A stretch of DNA of 25,270 nucleotides from Halieaceae bacterium UBA6060 (lineage in GTDB: Bacteria; Pseudomonadota; Gammaproteobacteria; Pseudomonadales; Halieaceae), in NCBI GenBank assembly GCA_002428935.1, contig DIYG01000006.1:1-25270 (forward strand), read 5' to 3'. Below the pieces are notes generated by a model that worked only from the letters and a program-made list of their open reading frames with translations, was not told where the DNA came from and made no database searches. A program made the translations under genes and the position numbers. Positions 7,806 to 15,564 of the stretch are shown here, piece by piece (position 1 is the stretch's first letter; each line of letters begins with the position of its first letter).

Positions 7806-7938
7806 AGGGCGGCCTCAGCGGGACATCGAGTTTCCCAGCATACCGCGCGTGGACCCTGTTATGGCATCACTCGTCGTGATCGCGCCTAGGCCAGCGATGG
7901 ATTAGCTTGCCGTTCGCGCAGATCGCTAATGAGCGGAG

Positions 7939-8790
7939 CTAGAAAGAGCGAGTCACCGACGTCAGAAAGAACAACTGGGTTTTGTCGACAATGATCGGGC
8001 TGTCGGCCGCGTTATCAATCAGTTGGCTAGCGCGCAGAATCGCCGTCAAACGCCATTTGCTCTGCGCCAGGGGCATACTCACAAGTCCCTGAAGGCCGAT
8101 CCGCTCCACACCGGCCTCGGCGGAATACTCGGGAAGCCCGGACTCCTCAGACTCCTCGGGGGTAATGCCAAACAGAGCGTCTTTGTACACGGAATCTCCG
8201 AAGCGCAGCACCGGTCCGACGGCGTAAAACCCTCGCCCGCCCATAAATCGACCGCGGCGATTCACGCTCACATCCAGATACGACCCCTCGTGCCCCGAGC
8301 CCACATCCTGGGCCAGGGTGGCGCTGGCCGCCCAGCGTCGTCCACCGATTTCAGCGTAAAGCCGTGCTTCGGCTGCGATGTCCACTTCTTCAAGACCTTC
8401 AATGGAATCGTCGCGAACGCTAAAGCCCGGGGCCAGAGCCGCCCCGATGTTGAGAAAGCCGCCGGTCTGGGGATCGACCTTTCGATACAGATAGCCCCCC
8501 AGGCCCTGGGGCACATTGGCAAAGAAGCGGGTGCCCTTTTGATCGACGTAGCGCAGGTCGAAATAAGGAATCGGCGTGGTGTTGTACTCGTCACTACCGA
8601 CGAACTTGGGGTTGGCGATGAGGCCTACACCGAACTCCGTGCGCCAACCCGGAGAAGGACTGGCGGCCACATTGGCCAGGCCCCGCGGCGTCCGACCTTT
8701 TCCAGAACCCTCCTCTTGCGCCATTACCGCAGAAACAAATACCAACGGCATCACCGCGGCAATACAAGCACCGAAAAAACCACGCACCAC
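7939..8790 (-). CDS. MipA/OmpV family outer-membrane protein
   Basis: This is a predicted 283-residue outer-membrane beta-barrel of the MipA/OmpV family. Family features include the early segment EFGVGLIANPKFVGSDEYNT then PIPYFDLRY (family pattern G-S-D-x-Y-x-x-x-P-I-P), alternating hydrophobic/polar strands throughout, and a C-terminal phenylalanine (TSVTRSF) as recognised by the BAM machinery. The frame opens with a TTG at 8829, but the GTG at 8790 is preferred. It has GAGG 6 nt upstream and yields a clean signal peptide (MVRGFFGACIAAVMPLVFVS, cleaved near VMA|QE). MipA was linked to murein scaffolding in E. coli, but most relatives are of unknown function. It is transcribed toward the S9 peptidase gene with a 133-bp gap, so co-transcription is possible. 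Confidence 0.88.
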   Translation of the reverse strand: MVRGFFGACIAAVMPLVFVSAVMAQEEGSGKGRTPRGLANVAASPSPGWRTEFGVGLIANPKFVGSDEYNTTPIPYFDLRYVDQKGTRFFANVPQGLGGYLYRKVDPQTGGFLNIGAALAPGFSVRDDSIEGLEEVDIAAEARLYAEIGGRRWAASATLAQDVGSGHEGSYLDVSVNRRGRFMGGRGFYAVGPVLRFGDSVYKDALFGITPEESEESGLPEYSAEAGVERIGLQGLVSMPLAQSKWRLTAILRASQLIDNAADSPIIVDKTQLFFLTSVTRSF

Positions 8791-8907
8791 TTCGTACCTC
8801 GACGCCGCAAGGGCGCTCCTTGTTTGCAATGACGATCTATACGCAAACCGTTGCGCAGTGGAGCAGGGAAATTTCTATTGGGGTTTTGCCTTGCACTCCT
8901 TAGGATG

Positions 8908-8938
8908 AGGCCTCTCGGCAGCAGTGAGACCGAGGCCT
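8908..8938. repeat. bulged inverted repeat in the mipA / serine hydrolase intergenic region
   Basis: AGGCCTCtCGG (8908-8918) can pair with CCGAGGCCT (8930-8938) around an 11-nt loop, with one bulged base. It lies in the divergent intergenic region, about 44 nt before the ATG of the serine hydrolase at 8982. No gene on either strand ends here, so it is not an ordinary terminator; it could be a 5'-UTR hairpin or an operator. Confidence 0.4.
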
Positions 8939-8981
8939 AATTTCAGTGCCGAGTCCCTAGCCCCGCATCCAAGGAGCCTTC

Positions 8982-10256
8982 ATGCTTGCAGTCCTCAAAC
9001 GAGTTCGTCTGGTCCAGCTTTGGCTGGCGGTGAACACGCTGATCATCGGGTTGTTCAGCGGCTTCGCCTTCGCTGAAAGCGCTGCCGTGGCTGACCAGCG
9101 GCCCGCCGGACTCACGGGAGCCAACTGGCAGTTTGGTCCCTTAAACCGCTGGGCTTACACGCACCTGACAGAGGTTCTGCCGAGCAAACCCATTCGCCAC
9201 AATCCGGCAATGGTGCAACCCCTGGACGATCTGGATTTAGCAGCCGAGGATCTCGTGATCACGCTCGATGACCTGCCCTCCTCCATCGCCCAGCGGATGG
9301 ACCCCCTGTACATCGACGGCATCCTGGTCATGCGCCAGGGGAAGGTACTGGTGGAGCGCTATGACGGAACCTTGAATCCCGAGCGCACCCATCTGCTGTG
9401 GTCCGTATCTAAAACCATCACTGGACTCACCGCCGCCAGCGTCGCCGCCGATGGACTCATCGACCTGGACAAGACCGTTGCCGATTACGTGCCAGAGCTT
9501 GCCGGCAGTGGTTGGGGGTCCGACACCCTGCGCCAGCTACTGGATATGCGCGATGGCTCCGCCTGGACCGAAGACTACGCGGCCCCTGACAGCACCGTGC
9601 GACGCCAAGACTGCGCCGATGGTCTGCTTACGGGCCCAGATTGCCAGGGTATCGCCGTTACGGGTAACTATCTCTTTCTGCCTACCGTTTCGCGAGACCC
9701 GTCGCGGGTCGGCGAGTTCGTTTACAAATCTGGCACCACCGATGTGATGGCCTGGGTGCTTGAGGCCGCCACAGGGCAACGCTTTGCAGACCTTGTGGCA
9801 GAGCGGTTGTGGCAACCCATGGGCGCCGAGCGTGATGCGGGTATCACGGTAGATGTAGGCGGCTTTACCCTGGCATCCGGTGGAATGCACGCCACCTTGC
9901 GAGATCTCGCCCGGGTTGGTCAATTGATGCTCAATCGCGGTGCCGCGGGTAGCACCCAGGTGATACCCGCCGCCTGGATGGACGAGGTTTTCAATGATCC
10001 TGGCGAGCAGCCCTGGCCCTACCCCACAAGCGATGATCGCAAACCCTACTACCGAAGCTTTATCTGGGGACTGGGCGATGGGCGGGGTACGGTTATGGCC
10101 GAGGGTGTGCATGGGCAGGCGATCTACGTGGCACCGCAATCCAAGGTGATGATCGCCGTGCTATCGAGCTGGCCCGATGCCGAAGGTGGTGCGGAGGGAG
10201 TCAGCCCCACTGCGTTGCTCACGTTTCTTCAGTCTATCGAAGAAGCCGTGCGCTAA
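8982..10256 (+). CDS. secreted serine hydrolase, class C beta-lactamase/esterase fold (paralogue 1)
   Basis: This is a 424-residue protein of the SxxK serine hydrolase family, which includes class C beta-lactamases, EstB-type esterases and 6-aminohexanoate-dimer (nylon oligomer) hydrolases. A signal peptide ends near FAFA|ES (residue 31). The nucleophile motif is W-S-V-S-K with S141 and K144, the second motif is YKS at 248-250 (Y-x-S rather than the beta-lactamase Y-x-N), and the third is HGQA at 377-380. The neighbouring LWQPMGAERDA and ASGGMHATLRDLARVGQL segments are family hallmarks. The start is the ATG at 8982, with AAGGAG 5 nt upstream. The gene converges on the DUF917 gene with only 25 bp between. 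The substrate is unknown; an amide or ester is more likely than a beta-lactam. Confidence 0.85.
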   Translation: MLAVLKRVRLVQLWLAVNTLIIGLFSGFAFAESAAVADQRPAGLTGANWQFGPLNRWAYTHLTEVLPSKPIRHNPAMVQPLDDLDLAAEDLVITLDDLPSSIAQRMDPLYIDGILVMRQGKVLVERYDGTLNPERTHLLWSVSKTITGLTAASVAADGLIDLDKTVADYVPELAGSGWGSDTLRQLLDMRDGSAWTEDYAAPDSTVRRQDCADGLLTGPDCQGIAVTGNYLFLPTVSRDPSRVGEFVYKSGTTDVMAWVLEAATGQRFADLVAERLWQPMGAERDAGITVDVGGFTLASGGMHATLRDLARVGQLMLNRGAAGSTQVIPAAWMDEVFNDPGEQPWPYPTSDDRKPYYRSFIWGLGDGRGTVMAEGVHGQAIYVAPQSKVMIAVLSSWPDAEGGAEGVSPTALLTFLQSIEEAVR

Positions 10257-10281
10257 GCCTCGTCGGCAAGCTTAAATCGAC

Positions 10282-11382
10282 CTAACTGCGAACCCGTTCT
10301 TCGATGGGCACGTAGTCCAGATCAAAGCCGAAACAGCGCGGCGCAACAACCTTCAACGCCTTGGCGCTGCGATAGTGGCTTGGACAGCCAATGCCAAAAA
10401 CACTTACCCGCTGACCGTAGTGCACCCGCTCCGCGTTGATGGGCGCAGATGTTTCATGATCGACCATGGTAATCAGGTCGGGAACGCTGGCCAGAACTCG
10501 ATCACCTTCCGTCGCCAGAAGAAATTCATTCTTGATAGCCAGGCGCAGAGGCTCTCGTTCACTGACGGTGGATTCCAGGATCGCTTCGCCAACGTCAAAG
10601 CCACCGACGGTCTTGCGCTGAATATCAACGACCTTGCCCGTGTACAGGTGGTGAAACTCACCGTAGTCGGATTGCTCAAACAAGGCCCGTAAGGGAGCCT
10701 CGATATGGGCGGCATTGCCCGCGTGCTCCCGTAGCGTGCGACCCAGTTCTAAGGCAAAGCTGATCGTGCCGGGAACAATGGCACGCCGCGCCTGCTCGGC
10801 GTTCATGGGGTGCTCGGCGGTGAACACCATACCGCCCATGGCCATGGCGAAGTTGCGAATCTGTCGCTCATAAAGGAGCGCATCTTTTACATCGAAGTAC
10901 ACCGCGCCACCGGTGTAATCGACCGCCACCGCGGGGCTCGGCTTCACCCCCTCGATGGCAAAGGTCATCATCTGCGCCTCGGGCAGAGCCCGGGCCATCC
11001 CATCACCATCGATAAGAGGCAAACCCCGCGCCGCAGCGGCAATCAAGGGAATCACCGAGTTCGCACCACCCACTTCAAAGGACACGAGGTGCGATATGGT
11101 CTTACCGGTGAAAGCTTCGAACCGGTCTACCACGGCCAGGCATTCGTCACCGATGGGCAATTGCTCCAGGCTAATGGAAGGCGCGCCGACTTCTCCAACG
11201 GCGACCACCAGGGCGTCGTCGGGCAATTCATCAAGAGCAAACAGATCGACAGGGCCATGTTTTTTCAGGGCTTCCGTGACCAATACCTGACTGATGTAAG
11301 GGTCACCGCCGCCCCCGGTGGCGAGAAACACAGAGCCCGTGCACAGATCGGCGACGTCTTCGTGACGGATGCGCGTGCTCAT
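10282..11382 (-). CDS. DUF917 / S-methyl-thiohydantoin desulfurase-like protein
   Basis: This is a 366-residue cytosolic protein of the DUF917 family, whose N-terminal domain is now named after S-methyl-thiohydantoin desulfurase. Visible hallmarks are ATGGGGDPY at residues 21-29, FEVGGANSVIPL around 102-113 and the very characteristic DGDGMARALPEAQM at 125-138. The C-terminal part (VPDLITMVDHETSAPINAER, then YGQRVSVFGIGCP) is also typical. The family accompanies hydantoinase/oxoprolinase proteins and is thought to act on hydantoin-like rings or their S-substituted analogues. It is the last gene of the operon, and its ATG overlaps the hyuA-like stop by 4 nt (ATGA). Exact substrate unknown. Confidence 0.87.
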   Translation of the reverse strand: MSTRIRHEDVADLCTGSVFLATGGGGDPYISQVLVTEALKKHGPVDLFALDELPDDALVVAVGEVGAPSISLEQLPIGDECLAVVDRFEAFTGKTISHLVSFEVGGANSVIPLIAAAARGLPLIDGDGMARALPEAQMMTFAIEGVKPSPAVAVDYTGGAVYFDVKDALLYERQIRNFAMAMGGMVFTAEHPMNAEQARRAIVPGTISFALELGRTLREHAGNAAHIEAPLRALFEQSDYGEFHHLYTGKVVDIQRKTVGGFDVGEAILESTVSEREPLRLAIKNEFLLATEGDRVLASVPDLITMVDHETSAPINAERVHYGQRVSVFGIGCPSHYRSAKALKVVAPRCFGFDLDYVPIEERVRS

Positions 11383-12932
11383 GACTGGCCTCCTGAGAAA
11401 TCAAGATCGCCGACCATCTTTACGCGCAATCTGGTGGACTCCTCCGCCATATAAGAGATTGCCGTCTCTTCCACGTCGGCGATGCGGATCGTCGCCGGCG
11501 CAGCGCCCGCGGCTCGAAGAGCGGTCGTGAGCTCTTCCTGGATACCTCGTAAGGCCTCCTCTCGCGGAGTTTGGCGATACACCACGATACGCTCGGTTTC
11601 CCGACCAATCTGAGCGTTCGCCGCGCCGATGGCGTTCGCTACCCCGGAGTGCTCAGGCCGGTGAATCTTCGATGCAGTACTCAGATCTTGCGAAACCAGC
11701 ACTGCTCCACCACCAACGAGAATCACCGGCACGGGATCGCGGCTGGATTTCATCTGATCGATACCGTCATCGACAATGTCGTGCATACGCTTGACCGCTG
11801 TACTCACCAGCTCCTCATCAAGGGATGCCACCCGTGAGGTATCGCCGATTTCTGCGGCCCCACTGGCGACGGTGATGTCGGTGGTGGTCAGGGTGTTGCC
11901 GCCGAACACCAGACCTTCCGTAACCAAACGATAGCCAACCGACTGGGGTCCGATGCGCTGCCCCTGGTCTGCAACCAGACTCCCGCCGCCTAGACCGATA
12001 GCCTGAATATCGGGCATGCGAAAGTTGGTACGTACGCCGCCGACCTGAATCGCCACATTGGACTGCCGGGGAAAACCACCCTGGAGCACACCGATATCCG
12101 AGGTGGTACCGCCAATATCCACCACCACCGCGTTTTCAAGGCCGCTGAGCAAGCTGGCGCCACGCAAAGAGTTCGTCGGGCCGGAGGCGAAGGTCAGGGC
12201 TGGGAACTCTGCGGCAAAGTCCGCTGACATCAACGTGCCGTCGTTCTGACTGACATAAAAAGGACAGGCGATCGCGCGCTCGGCCAGGGCATCGCCAAAG
12301 GCAGAGATCACGCTGGAGGCCAGGGGCAGAAGACTGGTGTTAAGAATCGCGGCGTTTTCTCGCTCCAGAAGACCCATACCGCCAATGCGATGAGATAGGG
12401 TCATGCGCACACCGGGAATCGAGGCTCGCACTCGTTCAGCGATAGCCAGTTCCTGCTCGGGGTCCGATGGCGAGAATACGCTGGAGATGGCGACAAGCTT
12501 GATGCCCTTGTTCTTGATATCGGCGATCGCCGCATCGAGTTCCGCCTCATCCAAGGGCGCAATGGGAAAGCCGTCATAGGTTCGACCGCCATGGACCATG
12601 TAGGTATGACGCCCCACGGCTTCGGCAATATCCTCGGGCCAGTCGATCATCGGCGGGATCATGGCGCCCGATGGCAAGCCAGCGCGAATGATGGCGGTAC
12701 TTGCCAACTCCCGCCGCTCGATCACCGCGTTGGTGAACTGGGTCGTGCCGATCATCACCGCCTCGACGAGCTGATGATCCACGCCGCTGTCCTTGAGAAT
12801 CGCGTCCAAAGCGCCGAGGACACCATCCCGGACGTTCGCCGAGGTCAGAAACTTGATAGAAGCACGAACGGTCTGACCGTCTAGTAACACGGCGTCCGTA
12901 TGGGTGCCCCCCACATCGATGCCAATTCTCAT
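11379..12932 (-). CDS. hydantoinase/oxoprolinase family protein (HyuA-like)
   Basis: This is a 517-residue protein of the hydantoinase A/oxoprolinase family, which has an actin/ASKHA-type ATP-binding core and opens hydantoin- or oxoproline-type lactam rings with ATP. The first phosphate loop is GIDVGGTHTDAV (4-15), followed by GTTQFTNAVIERR (62-74). The SHRIGGMGLLERENAAILN block (180-198) is family-typical, followed by ASGPTNSLRGAS (249-260) and the second phosphate loop VVDIGGTTSDIG (270-281). It is short for full hydantoinases and no HyuB partner is encoded; a DUF917 protein occupies that position. Both ends show 4-nt ATGA overlaps, with the permease upstream and DUF917 downstream, so the three should be translationally coupled. 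Confidence 0.9.
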   Translation of the reverse strand: MRIGIDVGGTHTDAVLLDGQTVRASIKFLTSANVRDGVLGALDAILKDSGVDHQLVEAVMIGTTQFTNAVIERRELASTAIIRAGLPSGAMIPPMIDWPEDIAEAVGRHTYMVHGGRTYDGFPIAPLDEAELDAAIADIKNKGIKLVAISSVFSPSDPEQELAIAERVRASIPGVRMTLSHRIGGMGLLERENAAILNTSLLPLASSVISAFGDALAERAIACPFYVSQNDGTLMSADFAAEFPALTFASGPTNSLRGASLLSGLENAVVVDIGGTTSDIGVLQGGFPRQSNVAIQVGGVRTNFRMPDIQAIGLGGGSLVADQGQRIGPQSVGYRLVTEGLVFGGNTLTTTDITVASGAAEIGDTSRVASLDEELVSTAVKRMHDIVDDGIDQMKSSRDPVPVILVGGGAVLVSQDLSTASKIHRPEHSGVANAIGAANAQIGRETERIVVYRQTPREEALRGIQEELTTALRAAGAAPATIRIADVEETAISYMAEESTRLRVKMVGDLDFSGGQS

Positions 12933-14218
12933 GAGCTTTCCCCAGAGCGGCGATGACCAGAAAGATATTCAAGGGCCACATAGGCCAGCAGCGCCAGAAA
13001 CAAAGAATCGAGGGCGCCAATACGCGTTATGGATGCGCCGGTAAAAAACAGCCAGGTCGATAGGAGACCCGCGCCCAGGGCGACGACCACGGCATTTAAC
13101 CGAAGGGCCGGGCGAGCGCTCAGATGCGCCTCGGAGTAGTCGCGGCGGGCAAAGACAAAGAAGTCAGCGAGATACACACCGGCAATCGGTGGCACCAACA
13201 AGCCCAGGGCCACAAGGAAATCGATGAGGTTATCGGAAATGCCCACCACGGCGGCTGCCGTACCCAACACGCCGAGACCAATCACCATGCCGCGGTAGCT
13301 ACCCAGAGGTAGGGACGCGCGCGCCGCGAGAGCCGTGGAGTAAAGATTGATGACATTGGTGGTCCATGTTGCGAACACAATCACCACCAGGGCGATAATT
13401 CCGAAACCCATGAGCAACATATAAGTCATGGGCTCCAGTTCACCCCACACTAACACGGGAACCATGCCGATGAGATAAGCGATAGACATGCCCACGCCCT
13501 GGCCGAGGAACGACGCCGTGACGCAGTCGCGGGTGGTGCGCGCGTAGCGGGTCAGATCGGGGGTTAACACCACCCCAACGATAGCCCCACCAATCACCGC
13601 AGAAATCGCCGTGGGCATGTCCATGCCGCCCGCCCCTTCAAGCAGGCGAAGCTCCGTCAGAGAGGTCTCCCGCAGAGACAAGAACACCACGCCCGCAAGG
13701 GCAAGAAGAAGAAACGGCACCGCGACAAGGGCCAGCCGGTCGATGGCCTTGAAGCCGTAAATCGTGGTGACCGTGACAATGGCGCTAGACACTACCGTGT
13801 ATACCCATTCGGGAAGCACGAGGGTACTGAGCTCGCCAGCGGCCAGGAACAGCGTGCGCCCAAAGAGTTCCGCCGTGACGGCATACCAACCCAAAAGGAA
13901 AACGCCAAAGCCGAAGTTCACCACCTTGGCGCCTACATAACCAAAGGTGTGTTCGATGATCATGTAGCTCGACAACCGTGTGCGGGCCCCGACGATCGCC
14001 GCCGGGATCGACATAAAGCTGAGTATCAGCGCCCCGATAATCGTGGCAACGGCGGCGCGCTCCAGCCCCATGGCCTGGGCCAGTTCCCCGGCGCTGTACA
14101 TGAGCGGCAAGGTGATGGAGATGCCGATGAGAACAACCCCGATCTGAAAGCCACTGACCGCTTCGGCTGCATCGACGGGGGTCCTCGCATCGGCGTCGTA
14201 AGCGAGGGCGTCAGACAA
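12929..14218 (-). CDS. NCS1-family nucleobase/hydantoin permease (CodB-like)
   Basis: This is a 429-residue inner-membrane permease with about 12 hydrophobic segments, belonging to the nucleobase:cation symporter-1 family. The family imports cytosine, purines, allantoin or hydantoins with Na+ or H+. Conserved pieces are the start of helix 1 (GFQIGVVLIGISITLPLMYS), the helix 3 region (SSYMIIEHTFGYVGAKVVNF), LTPDLTRYART (the P-D-x-x-R-Y-x-R NCS1 signature) and FATWTTNVINLYSTALA. The soluble N-terminus is short (about 22 residues). It begins 21 nt after the phosphoglycerate dehydrogenase gene and overlaps hyuA by 4 nt. The hydantoinase/DUF917 neighbours make a hydantoin or related ring compound the likely cargo. 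Confidence 0.9.
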   Translation of the reverse strand: MSDALAYDADARTPVDAAEAVSGFQIGVVLIGISITLPLMYSAGELAQAMGLERAAVATIIGALILSFMSIPAAIVGARTRLSSYMIIEHTFGYVGAKVVNFGFGVFLLGWYAVTAELFGRTLFLAAGELSTLVLPEWVYTVVSSAIVTVTTIYGFKAIDRLALVAVPFLLLALAGVVFLSLRETSLTELRLLEGAGGMDMPTAISAVIGGAIVGVVLTPDLTRYARTTRDCVTASFLGQGVGMSIAYLIGMVPVLVWGELEPMTYMLLMGFGIIALVVIVFATWTTNVINLYSTALAARASLPLGSYRGMVIGLGVLGTAAAVVGISDNLIDFLVALGLLVPPIAGVYLADFFVFARRDYSEAHLSARPALRLNAVVVALGAGLLSTWLFFTGASITRIGALDSLFLALLAYVALEYLSGHRRSGESS

Positions 14219-14239
14219 CGGTGTTTCCTGCTGGATGCG

Positions 14240-15409
14240 TCAGCAGGACCCTATCACACGCAAGTTGATGACCTCATCAATGGCGCGCAAGGCGTCGAGG
14301 GAGGTCGGATCCGGGCAGGCCTCAAGATCGATGATGTTGTAGGCCACGTCACCGCGACTCTTGTTGAGCATATCGACGATATTGATGTCGTGGTCGGCAA
14401 TAACCCCGGTGATGCTATTCAGCACCTTGGGCACGTTCTTATTGGTGATGGTGACACGCACGGGGGTGGTGCGCGGTAGCTCGATATTTGGGAAGTTCAC
14501 GGAATTGCGAATATTGCCGTGCTCAAGAAAATCCATGAGCTGGTCGGCGACCATCACCGCGCAGTTTTCCTCCGCTTCACCAGTGCTGGCACCGATATGC
14601 GGCATCTGCAGAATCTTGGGATGACCGAGAATGTCGTTGGCCGGGAAATCGCAAACATATCGGTGCAGTCGCTCGTCGGCGAGGGCCCGAACGATAGCGG
14701 CGGTATCGACAATTTCGCCGCGAGCAAAATTCAGCAGCACCTGACCGCGGCGCGCCCCGGCTAGAAGACTGTCGTTGATCAAACCCCGGGTAGCCTCCAG
14801 CACCGGCAGATGCAGACTCACGTAGTCGGCCCGGCCAAACAGGCTGTTGAGGTTATCCATCTTTTCAACGTCGCTGGACAGGCGCCAGGCAGCCTCGACG
14901 CTGATCGCCGGATCGTAGCCGATCACCTTCATGCCCAGGGCCAGACCCATGTTTGCCACCAGGGACCCGATGTTCCCCAAACCGACCACACCCAGGGTTT
15001 TACCGATCAGCTCGGTGCCCGCAAAGCGCTTCTTTTCTTTTTCCAGGAGGGGATCCAGACCATCCTGGGGTGCCAGAGACTCGACGTACTTCATGCCGCC
15101 GTAGATATCTCGGGACCCCAACAACATCCCCGCCAGAACCAGCTCCTTCACGGCGTTGGCATTCGCCCCCGGCGCGTTGAACACCACAATGCCCTGCTGG
15201 CTGCAGCGATCCAGGGGCACATTGTTGACCCCCGCCCCCGCACGACCGATCGCCTTGAGGGTATCGGGGAACTCCATGTCGTGGAGCTTGTGGCTGCGAA
15301 TCAGGAATGCGTCGGGATGCGGTATCTCGCTGGCCACCTCGTAGGCCTCCCGGGGAAATCGTTCCAGGCCTTTTACGGAAATCGTGTTGTAGGTACGGAT
15401 CTGATGCAT
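14240..15409 (-). CDS. serA: D-3-phosphoglycerate dehydrogenase with C-terminal ACT domain
   Basis: This is a 389-residue NAD-dependent 2-hydroxyacid dehydrogenase of the phosphoglycerate dehydrogenase type, the first step of serine synthesis. An RAGAGVNNVPLDRCSQQGIV segment (57-76) is followed by NAPGANANAVKELVLAGML, the dinucleotide fold GVVGLGNIGS (140-149), catalytic R230 in NFARGEIVD, and H271 in PHIGASTGEAEENCAVM. The last 80 residues form an ACT regulatory domain (VRVTITNKNVPKVLNSITGV). The catalytic Glu of E. coli SerA lies in a region that here reads CDFPANDILG (253-262), with N258-D259 at that place, so the acid may be D259. The start is the ATG at 15409. It leads the operon with the permease (21 nt gap), an unusual partner for a serine-synthesis gene. 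Confidence 0.88.
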   Translation of the reverse strand: MHQIRTYNTISVKGLERFPREAYEVASEIPHPDAFLIRSHKLHDMEFPDTLKAIGRAGAGVNNVPLDRCSQQGIVVFNAPGANANAVKELVLAGMLLGSRDIYGGMKYVESLAPQDGLDPLLEKEKKRFAGTELIGKTLGVVGLGNIGSLVANMGLALGMKVIGYDPAISVEAAWRLSSDVEKMDNLNSLFGRADYVSLHLPVLEATRGLINDSLLAGARRGQVLLNFARGEIVDTAAIVRALADERLHRYVCDFPANDILGHPKILQMPHIGASTGEAEENCAVMVADQLMDFLEHGNIRNSVNFPNIELPRTTPVRVTITNKNVPKVLNSITGVIADHDINIVDMLNKSRGDVAYNIIDLEACPDPTSLDALRAIDEVINLRVIGSC

Positions 15410-15564
15410 GGGTCGAGGTTGTCTGGCCAGAAAGGCTGGCGATTGTAGGGGTATTGCCCCCCGCGCCGCCAGGGCCCGGGGTCAACGGCCAAACAAGCGA
15501 TCACGCCGAGACAGGGCAAAAGGGAGGGACTAAGATGGCCTTCGCCCCAACGCAAGGATTCATC
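15410..15564. promoter_or_regulatory. divergent intergenic region between serA and serine hydrolase 2
   Basis: This stretch of about 155 bp separates two divergent starts and must hold the promoters for the serA-permease-hyuA-DUF917 operon (leftward) and the serine hydrolase (rightward). I see no confident sigma-70 boxes or operator palindrome. It contains AGGGAGG at 15521-15527 and AAGGA at 15554-15558, the two SD candidates for the rightward gene. Confidence 0.4.

Noticed and set aside
7152..7889. 245-residue open frame on the plus strand
   Set aside because: It is antisense to the well-supported DPP-IV gene and has no recognisable domain; long antisense frames are expected in GC-rich coding DNA.
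10257..10281. Bidirectional terminator between serine hydrolase 1 and the DUF917 gene
   Set aside because: The 25-bp gap has no inverted repeat of useful length.
15307..15534. N-terminal extension of serine hydrolase 2 to an ATG at 15307
   Set aside because: The extra 76 residues are low-complexity Arg/Pro-rich sequence antisense to the start of the serA gene, while good SDs and a signal peptide begin at 15535 or 15565.
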